A stretch of 53,577 nucleotides of DNA from Zygnema circumcarinatum (lineage: Eukaryota; Streptophyta; Zygnematophyceae; Zygnematales; Zygnemataceae): the NCBI GenBank assembly GCA_037447605.1, contig CM074813.1, forward strand, positions 2,801,791-2,855,367. The letters are read 5' to 3'. The translations under genes were made by a program, and so were the position numbers. Shown here piece by piece: positions 1 to 8,900 of this stretch. The first letter of the stretch is position 1. Each line of letters begins with the position of its first letter. Under the pieces are notes generated by a model. The model had not been told where the DNA came from and did no database searches. It worked only from the letters and a program-made list of their open reading frames with translations.

Positions 1-3000
1 TGTTCCTCCTGCAGAGCTCCGCTTGTCTGTTCCAGCTTCGCTTTAGCTGTGCCCAAAGCCCGTTGCTCAGTTTCCAGCAGGCCCTTAGTCTCCAGAAGCT
101 CAGTTTTCAGCTCTGCATTCTTCGCCTTCAGAGCCCGCAGCTCTGCAATCATCTCCGCCCTACCCTTTTCCGTCACCTTCTGCTGCTCCTTCAGATCGCC
201 ATTCCTCCCATTCACCTTCTCAAGCTCCTTCACAACGTGCTCGTATTTCCGCTGCGTCTCTACCAACGCAGCCTCCAACTCAGGAATTTTGCTCTGAACC
301 TGCGTCAGCTCCGTTCTCAGTTTCGTAATTTCCGCTCTCGCTTCTTCCACTTCTCTCTCCTTCTCCTCGATCTGACTGCTCTTCAACTCTACCGCATCTG
401 TCAGCTGCCGGTTCACTCGCCTCTCACTCTCCAAATCCTCACGCAGACTCGTCATCTGCTCATCCAAATGCTCCCACTGCCCACTCCTCTCCTTCACTGC
501 CTGGTCTGCTGCACTGAGGGCCTCTGCAAGCTCCCCAATTTCTGCCTTTTTCTGAGTCAACTCCTTCAGCGCCATAGTCAACTCACCATGGATATGCTCC
601 ACCTCCTTAGCTGTCTTGTTAAGCTCGCTCCTTGTATTCTCCTCCCGTTCTGCTACTGCAGCGACCTCTCCCTCCAAGCCCTTCAACTTCTCCTCTGCCG
701 CAGCTTTGGCGCGTTCCACCTCCTCAAGGCTACCTTTCACCTGCACTACCTCCTTCTCCATCTCCGCATACTTGCTCTCTATCTTTGCCAATTCACCTTG
801 TGCTTGGGCTGCTTCCTGTTTCTTTTCTTCCACTGCTCTAGAGTACTCCTCAGTCTTACTATGCATCGCGTTCATCTCCTCTACCTTCGCAGCTATTTCT
901 GTCTCTTTTCCCTTCACCAACTCCTCCAGCTCCCTCACTTTTGCAAGACTCCCTTTCAACTCCTCCTCCTTTGCAGCCATTTCTGTTTCCTTTCCCTTCA
1001 CCAGCTCTTCCAGCTCCCTCACGTTTGCAAGGCTACCTTTCAACTCTTCCTCCTTCGCAGCCATTTCTGTCTCTTTTCCTTTCACCAACTCTTCCAGCTC
1101 CCTCACTTTTGCAAGGCTCCCTTTCAACTCCTCCTCCTTCGCAGTCATTTCTGTTTCCTTTCCCTTCACCAGCTCCTCCAGCTCTCTCACTTTTGCAAGG
1201 CTAACTTTCAACTCCTCCTTAGCAGCCTCCAGACTTGCATTCAGCTCCTTCACCTTCTCATTACTCTGTGCTAGTTCTGCAGAAAGTCGGCTCATATCTT
1301 CACTCAAAGCTCGCTCTCTTGTGTCTGCCTCTGCCAGTCTCACCCCCAATGCAGCCTTTTCGGATTCCGAAGATTTCAATTGCTCCTTGTAATTGGCCAT
1401 CTGCTGTTCAAGCTCCTTAGTCACTTTCTGACGGCCTTCAAGCTGGCGGGCGAGAGATTTGCCTGCAACCAATAAAGCGCAAACATTTTTTGTCAACACT
1501 TATCAATTATATACTAATTTGTAATGATAAAACAGCCCAGCCCAGCTTTGAGGATACTTCACACTTCAAGATTTCAGTATCCATAGCTGAAGTGAAGCTC
1601 CTCTACCTTCCATTTAGCTAAATCCTGTTTAAGTGTTCCATGTGAAACGAAATTAGCTCGACTGTATAAAAAAATGATCATGAACTCTTACTGTTCGCCT
1701 CTTGTGCTGCAAGCAGGTCTGCCAGCTCTTTTTTCTGCTTTTGTGCATTATCACCCTCTTTCCGTGCCTTTGCCTCCAAAGCATTGAGCTGCTCTCCAAG
1801 CGAAGCTTTCAGGGCTAGAGCTTCCGCATCTTTCTGCTTCAAAGCTCCGTCCTTTTTCGTCAGCTCCTCCGCGGTCTGCCCCCCCCCCCACTACATCATA
1901 CTTTCAGAAAAGTCCTTCGTAGAATTTTGACTTTCGGAGCAGTATAGAACGAACGCATGCATGAAACCCTTCCGAACACGGAGCAATTTCTAATTCATCC
2001 ATTGAAAAGCTTAGCTTAGACAGCATATGCAAGTCAAAAGACTTCTTGCTTACCGCCGCGCTTTTCTGTTTCTCTGTGAACCAAAGACCCCCAAAGATTG
2101 CTGTTGGAAGGCCTGTCACAGCCAGGCTTGACAGCCAGCCCCCTCCGCTCGCAGTCTGGCAATGAATATCAATAAAAATGATTAAATTAATAGTCATAAG
2201 TTCCGGAAAGTGGCTCCACAAGACGAGGACAATCCGTTATCAAAAGGATAAGGAGACAGACTGTAGCATTGGTGCAGAGAGAGAGGGAGAGAAAGAGAGA
2301 GAGAGAGAATGGAGAGAGAGAGGGGGGGAGGGAGAGTATAGAGGAGTGCGTTGCAGGATTCACGATGTTGTAGAAAAGTGTACTTGGCTTATGTCTTGAG
2401 CTCAAAGGAACGAGTGCAAGCAAAATGCTGACCTCTTCCACAGGGATTCGGATAAAAAAGGAAACCTAGGGTTGAACGAAACAGGGATCACCAAATGGAT
2501 ACTACAGCAAGTAAGCCACTAATGCTAGCATTAAGGGCTTTCAAACGTGCTTTTCTGATTTCTGCACTTAAGACCGACTAGCATGGCTCGCGGAAGGTAC
2601 GTTTTAATACGAAAGGTGAGTCACTAAATATTGTACATTGCAGTCAGATAAATTCAAGCATACACCCGATCGCAAAAACGTCCGTCAATGCATCATTTGC
2701 TGATTGGTTCTGCTTCTGCAGAGTTCAAGGAGGGCAACTTAAGAAAGATGGATGAATGATTGGACCAATGAAATACCTCAACTGGAAGTCCACTCGCCTC
2801 TACCTTCGTCTCCGATTCTGCACCTCCAGCTTCTGCTTGGGCTTTCACTAGAGCTGCTTCTTCCTCCGCCGCTTTAATTGTCGCTGCCGCTTCTTCCTCA
2901 GCCCTCTTCCTTGCATCCTCTTCCTCAGCTGCCTTCTTTCTCGAAGCTTCCTCTTGCTGTGCTTTCACTCGAGCTGCTTCCTCCTCTGCTTTCTTCTTCG

Positions 3001-4273
3001 CAGCTTCCGTTTGGGCTTTGACTCTTGCCGTCTCTTCCTCTTCAGCTTTTTTCTTTGCAGCTTTTTCCGCTTGTGCTTTGATTTTTGCCGCTTCCTCCTC
3101 CGCCACCTTTTTCCTCGCAGCTTCCTCTTCTTGCTGCGCTTTGATTTTGGCCAAATTCTCCTCTTCTGCTTTCTTCTTTGCAGCCTCTTCTTCCGCTTGT
3201 TTTCTGGCAACTTCCTTCTGTTGTGCACTGACTCTCTCTGCGTCTTCGGCTTCAGCATCCTCTTCCACAACAGAAACCGACTCTTCAGGCTCAGTCATTG
3301 GTTTAGTTTCATTAGCCTCTGAGACCACCTTCTCCTCCTTCTGCTTCTTCTTGATCATTTTCGGTTTTGCCTCCAAGACTTCTAAAAAGCTTGCAAAGTC
3401 CTTCGCCACCTCTCCTTTGATCAATTCCGTCTCTGCACAAAACACATAATTGCAACTTCAGGAATGGACGGTCTTCCAGGAGAGTTGGATCAGAGGGGAA
3501 ATACCTTCTAATAATACTAAGGAATAAAGCCCTCTCTGCGTATATCCATTACCACAAACAAGTTGAATCGATACAAACCCTTTCAATAATGAAAAGTCAA
3601 AAACGCCAACCGAACTCTTGTTTTTGAAAAATGACATTCGGCATTGACGTCCCTTCCATTTAGATCCGCAATGATGCCAGAAATATTTTCGTCGTGCAGA
3701 TCAGTTTCAACCTCTAAGTCAGCTAGAAGTCAAGGCCTGGCTATGAAGGCCTGACTAAGCATCAGAAATCCGAATTTGCATGCGCACACGAAAATGGTAT
3801 GAACGAACTCAAAAAAAAATCCTAAAGAGAAAGGGAAAGGAGAGACTTTGACAATTCTACTCCAAACTTTCAGTAAGTCGAGGCCTTGCAAGTCCACCTG
3901 CGATGATGTCAGCTGAAACATCAGCTCGAGATTTTTGCGCAAAAGCAAATAAAGGAAGTGCTTGCAAGGCCAGAGCCGCCGAGCCGACAGCCATTCGTCT
4001 TGTGACACCTGTCCACCTCCTCTCCCCATTTTTGAGCCCTTCCTGTTTCTCGCATTTTTGTTCCTTTTGTGCCGGTTGGCCAGCTGAAACACTGAAATTA
4101 ATCGCAGAATCGTCCCCTGCTTCTTCTTTCCCCAAAACTGCCACGCATTTGAATGCAGTAGCGGAATTTCCGTGCTGCTGAGGGGCAACTCTTCGAACAA
4201 GAGGGTTTTTGGAATCTCCAAGAAATGGAGTCGCCTTGGAGAGAAGGCTCAGCTGGGAAGTTCCAATCATCAT
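1..4273 (-). CDS. MFP1-like plastid membrane coiled-coil protein, 3' end beyond the window
   Basis: Exons on the minus strand are 4273-3898, 3432-2777, 2155-2054, 1875-1692 and 1462-<1; phases agree at every junction and about 926 residues are visible. Residues 1-90 look like a chloroplast transit peptide. Arg-Arg at 92-93 is followed by a hydrophobic stretch (94-112), as in a twin-arginine or thylakoid signal. Residues about 126-340 are an Ala/Glu/Lys-rich charged helix. Exon 3 encodes a membrane segment (about 352-368, GWLSSLAVTGLPTAIFGGLW). The rest is uninterrupted coiled coil. This order (transit peptide, hydrophobic segment, membrane anchor, long coiled coil) matches plant MAR-binding filament-like protein 1, a thylakoid-associated, DNA-binding filament protein; that identification is inference from architecture. 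Other long plastid coiled-coil proteins are possible. ATG 4273 is directly followed by a second ATG. No stop precedes the window edge. Confidence 0.72.
877..1212 (-). repeat. four tandem 84-bp (28-residue) coiled-coil repeats in the MFP1-like gene
   Basis: Four consecutive copies of an 84-bp unit encode 28 residues each, exactly four heptads, with core SLAKVRELEELVKGKETE (about residues 523-634). Copies differ by only a few bases, so this is recent in-frame tandem duplication that keeps the heptad register. Confidence 0.85.
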
Positions 4274-6009
4274 CTTGTTTAAACGATGAGAAAAATAGCA
4301 ATAAGCGTGAAAGGAAGCTCTGCCTTCTCCCCCAAAATGTTATAGCCTTGAAGAGGCTATTAGGTGGTCACCTGGATCAGAATCTTAAGTGAATGTATTC
4401 CTGCAAAAAAAATCCATGCACAGAGCTTACAATATTTAGAAAAACAGGGGATGATTCATGCTCTGCAGCTCTCATTTGCATCATGGAGACTAGGGAAGGT
4501 TCAACTTCAGATAAGGGTGACACAAGGCCGGTCAAGAATGAAAAAACAGGTTCACGTGTTCAAAATGGCTGCCCCACCGCTGCTCGGACCAACCCGCTCA
4601 GCTGATCACTTTAAATATAAACTTGCTTGAACTTAGAAAAGGACTAACTCATTCAATTTCGGGTAGGCATTGAGAACATTGAACAGGGAAACCCGGACCG
4701 ATTTTCGAGTGCTGATTGCTTTGGGGACTAAGCACACTATAGAATGGGCGCCAGTTTTACCACAAACGCAATGTGCACAACTTTTGACAGCTGTCAAATG
4801 CTGTATGGGCAAGATGATTTTCAAAACGACAGTACGGTACTCGAATCGTTTGAGCTGCATCTTCCTTCAGCCACATAATAAAGCTGAAGTAAAGGTTAAT
4901 CTGAACGCCCAGAATGCATTCAGCAATTCAAGGATTCGCAATGCGAGTTGCAGATTACCTCCATTCACCTCATCATAGATTTCAATCATAGCACTACAAT
5001 CAACATCGACAATGCGAGCACTTCCATCAAAGTACCAGCAATTGCATTCAATAAGTGCTACATTGCGAAGATTTCACGCAATTCCATTTGATTTCTCTCT
5101 CGTTACCTCTACTTCCTGCTTCAATCCGGCCTTCAAAACCCTGATTTTTCAAAACCCTTCCCTGCCAAGAAACTGAAAGAAACGGAAGCTGCAAGAGCGA
5201 GACGAAGGGCCCCCAGAAAGGAGGCGGGTTTCCATGCCAACATGTTGGATCCACTCTTAGATCAAGATCAACACTTCAGGTCGCTTTTGGCCACAAGAGC
5301 GCAATCCATCCGCGGGATTACCCAGTCCTAAAGAGTTGATCCACGTTATCCAGTTTAGATTCTAAGATTTACTTGCCACGTGTCTAACGGATCCACTATA
5401 CCACGTCATTTGCTAGAATCTTGTGCCTATCCGTAGGGGTCCACGTTCCCAATAAGAGCGTGCCACGTGTCGCCTGCGGATCCAGCCGGCAGCCAATCAG
5501 AATCGAGAGGGCGACGGCGGCGCGGTGGGACCGACTTCTCGCTCGTTCCATGCTGACTGCCTGTTCTGTAGTTACATGGTTAAGGCTGCGTGACAAGGAC
5601 CAATTGGCGGTTCCATGCTTGATTCAACGCTCGAACTGGAACTGGAACTGAAACTGAACTTTTGTGACTGTCATTGTACACATGGAAGGGCAGGGAGGGC
5701 CTCCAGTTTGACATGAGACCAAAGTATGCGACGCAAGTTGTTGCTGGAGCACAGAATCGAAATAAAGGGTCAAGTGGGGAGGAAGCTCCATGATTTGGCA
5801 TCAAAATAAGGTAAAGAAAGTTGTTTAACAAACTGACAAATTGCTTTCACTTCTACCTTACGCTAAGTTAAGAAAACAACAGGAGGACAGGTAACGGAAC
5901 TAAACGAAAACTTTCAAACCTAGCCCTAGCTTTTGTCAACCTTGCTGATACTAAAAAACAAAGACAAACAATCGTTTGTTTGCTGCAACGACCCTATCTG
6001 TAAGCAGGC
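4274..6009. other. intergenic: upstream of MFP1-like gene, downstream of cyclophilin gene
   Basis: No convincing coding exon. Between about 5345 and 5475 there are five CCACGT motifs, two of them full CCACGTGTC boxes (near 5376 and 5462). They resemble plant G-box/ABRE elements, although they lie over 1 kb from the MFP1-like ATG. No clear TATA element was assigned. Confidence 0.5.
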
Positions 6010-6341
6010 CTAAAGCTCCCCACAGCTTGTGATCGCCACTTTGGAATACGGCCGGTTGAAGCCTCTTTCCGCAACGACTGCTCGCGAATCTCCGATCAAT
6101 TTCGCCGCCCTGCAAACAAAAATTACAAAAAAAAATGACCCCGAAATGGAGGAGGCAGAGGGTAGAAGAAATCCCGAGCAAAAGGGGGGGAAAAGGAAGC
6201 AGAGAGAGGGAGAGAAGCACAATGGAGGTCAGAAAAGGGATGACGAGGAAAGGTTGGAAGAGAAGAGAGATGAGGGTCAGGAAGGAGCGAAATTGGGTGC
6301 GAAGAGAGAGCGAGAGAGAGAGCGAGAGAGAGAGAGAGGGG

Positions 6342-6427
<86 letters not shown>

Positions 6428-8541
6428 TCTTCCATTCCCTCACATGAAGTAGGGACTCGATGTATTCTCCTTCACCGTCTCCACCCGCGCGAGCTGCTCC
6501 ACCACCTCCCACCCCTCCAGGACACGCCCCACGACCAGGTTCGTCTCATCCAATTCCGGCGCGTCCTCTCTCAAAATTACGAACTCCGTTCCGTTGGGCG
6601 GCGCTCGGGCGATCTCTTCCACCATCACAAACTGGCCGTTCCTTGCGATCAGTTTGGGCTTCGGGGGAGGGATGGTGGGGTCCGCCACTATGAGGGATAC
6701 AGCACGGGCCACATTCTTAAGGGCACCCTCTTGTCTCCTACAGGCACCCCACATGCCAATTCATCCTGAAATTAGGGTTGCAGGGCTTTTCAAGATCCCT
6801 AACGAACAAAGAAACGTGCAGTTTCCCCCCCAAAATTCAACAAAAGTTTCCTATGCATGCATGCATGGTGCATGGGGCGCATGCTCACATGGAAATGGCA
6901 TTCAGTTCCTCGACCAGTCGGTCCGCCGTCTCTCCCCCTGTGAACTGAGCGGTGTCGCGGTCACCTCCCGTGACGGAGAAACTGCGCAAGCCCGCGTTTT
7001 GGATGTACTTTGGAAATATTTTGATAAATTCTTTTCGGCGATAAGAGACGCCGCGACGGCCCTTTGCAAGTTCAGCGAATCTTGTTGCGCCAATGGGAAC
7101 ATCCTGCAGGCGAAGGACGAGTATGGTTTCTGAGGAAGCTTAAGCGTAGATAGGGAGAGAGAGGGAGAGGGGAGGGGGTGGAGGATAGGGGCAGGGACTA
7201 GAGAGGGGGGACATTGGAGGAGAGAGAGAGAGGGTGGGGAAGGAGAAAGTCGGAGAATAGAGAGAGAGTGCATTGAAAGAAAGAGAGGAGGGGAGAGAGA
7301 GGGAGAGAGAGGGAGAGAGAGGTGGGGAGGAGAGGGGCAGTGAATAAAGAGGGGGCATTGGAGGAGAGAGAGAGAGAGGGTGGGGAAGGAGAGAGTCGGA
7401 GAATAGGGAGCGAGTGCATCGAAAGGAAGAGAGAGTGGGGGAGAGAGAGGGAGAAAGGGGGGGAGGAGAGGGGCAGTGAATAATGGGGGGGGCATTGGAG
7501 GAGAGAGAGAGAGAGGGTGGGGAAGGAGAGAGTCGGAGAATAGGGAGCGAGTGCATCGAAAGAAAGAGAGAGAGGGGGAGAGAGAGGGAGAGAGATGGAG
7601 AGAGGGGGGGGACGAGGAGAAAGTGAACGTGAGGAAGAAGATGCGTAAAAAAAAAAAAACCGAATTTCCCGTCTCATCAGAAATCCCAAGTTTCCTGAAC
7701 CCTAAATGCCCCCTAAACCCTACGCTCAAAACTCTAAACCCTGAATCTCTGCTGCTTTCACCCTGATCTAAAAACTTTGAACCCTTCAACCCTCGCCCTT
7801 CAACCCTTTGACTCTAGGCCCTGAACCCTTAAACCCTAGCCCCTGAACCCTTCAACCCTAGCCCCTAAAACCTTCAACCCTAGCTCCTCAACCCTTCAAC
7901 CCTAGCCCTTGAACCCTTAAATCCTAGCTCCTGAACCCTTCAACCCTCGCCCTTCAACCCTTAAACCCTCGCCCCTGAACCCTAATCAGTGTTCCCACCT
8001 TGCCGTACAGTCCGATGACGATTCTGCCCACGTTCTGTCGGTCGATGGCGACATCCAAAAAGACTTTTTGCGTCACCGCCGGCCCCGCCCCCGCCCCCGC
8101 GCTCTCCGCCTCGGCTGCCACGTAGCCCTCTGGAGCGGCCTCGGCCGCTACGGACGAATCAGAGCTCGCTTCTGCGACCATGGCGGGCTCCTCGGCCAAT
8201 GTCGCATTGCCACGTGGTAGATCCTCATCTGCCAGCGCCCGTTGCGAGAAGCTGGAGGCGGAGAAAGACGTCCACGTGGCAACACCAGCGACGAGGGTTC
8301 TTCGGTTGACAGCTGTCAGCAGAGGGGGAAGCGGATACACGTGGCACTCCTCACCCGAGGAGGGTCCACGTGGCTCACTGACGTGGCTGGGCGCATTTCT
8401 CCTGGTCTCAGCATGCGCCACGCGGCAAACCTGCACTTGCAGAGCTTTTCCTTGCCTCTGCGGAGACAGCAGCTTCCCGCCACCTGGCAACTCCGCCACG
8501 TGGCAGGGCCGCAGGCCGCCACGTGGCAGTGCGCTCAGCAT
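6010..8541 (-). CDS. CYP26-2-type chloroplast cyclophilin-like protein
   Basis: Minus-strand exons are 8541-7999, 7103-6889, 6737-6444 and 6109-6010 (383 aa, stop TAG at 6012-6010). Residues 1-79 look like a transit peptide; Arg-Arg at 80-81, a hydrophobic stretch and ALA before Asp105 suggest a thylakoid-lumen signal. The cyclophilin-like domain starts near residue 157 (VGRIVIGLYGK). It includes SYRRKEFIKIFPKYIQ, PPPKPKLIARNG, PELDETNLVVGRVLEGWEVV, TVKENTSSPYF and the tail KLIGDSRAVVAERGFNRPYS. These blocks match the plant chloroplast CYP26-2 group as I know it. The segment that normally carries the catalytic Arg and FHR-type motif is replaced, so peptidyl-prolyl isomerase activity may be weak. 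An upstream in-frame ATG at 8655 would add 38 residues, but that stretch lies in GTAC-rich promoter-like DNA. The gene diverges from the Iojap-like gene. Confidence 0.85.
6298..6422. repeat. (GA)n microsatellite in cyclophilin intron 3
   Basis: An almost pure GA run on the plus strand, hence CT in the sense of the minus-strand transcript. It lies just downstream of the intron's 5' splice site at 6443. Confidence 0.9.
7140..7612. repeat. GA-rich minisatellite in cyclophilin intron 1
   Basis: Purine-rich on the plus strand. A unit of about 140 bp containing GTCGGAGAATAG recurs near 7249, 7395 and 7532, interspersed with GAGA runs. It lies wholly within intron 1 (7104-7998). Confidence 0.75.
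7680..7990. repeat. degenerate telomere-like CCCTAAA/CCCTGAA array in cyclophilin intron 1
   Basis: More than 15 units of the type CCCTAAA, CCCTGAA, CCCTTCAA and CCCTAGC are spaced about 8-15 bp apart on the plus strand, ending at the 5' splice site of the minus-strand gene (7998). They resemble the plant telomere repeat but are degenerate and mixed with a second short motif. Confidence 0.75.
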
Positions 8542-8900
8542 GGTGCTGACTGTGCCCTCCAACGTGGGCTCGCCTGCGCTCACCACGTGGGCCCCCCCCC
8601 CCAGCATCGTACGAATTCGTACGTTTCGTAAACCAAATACCGTACAGTACAACACAGAACCAGACCGTACGTCATAGTACAGTACCGTACAGTATTTTAT
8701 GGAAGTACGGTACGGCCTGCTCCTTTCTGTACATCACTGACGGTAACCGTCGGTGCCTGCAGGCTCTTCTGAGCCGAGCCCTGAACCCTAACCTGCGGTT
8801 GTTTCTGGACACTGCAAAACCTGTGCGGGGAGGGTTTTGGAAGGGAGGGAGGGAGGGGTTCAGGGAGGGGTTCAGGGAGGGCCAGGCAGCGCCAGAAGCC
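8542..8900. promoter_or_regulatory. bidirectional intergenic promoter region between cyclophilin and Iojap-like genes
   Basis: About 360 bp separate the two divergent start codons. The stretch holds a cluster of GTAC-centred motifs (8605-8720, variants of GTACGGTAC and CGTACG) and a CACGTGGG box near 8585. No TATA box was identified. Shared regulation of two plastid genes is inference from spacing. Confidence 0.5.

Noticed and set aside
8542-8655. Upstream ATG at 8655 as the cyclophilin start
   Set aside because: In frame, but it adds 38 residues encoded by GTAC-rich, C-run promoter-like DNA. ATG 8541 gives a normal transit peptide. Not excluded without RNA.
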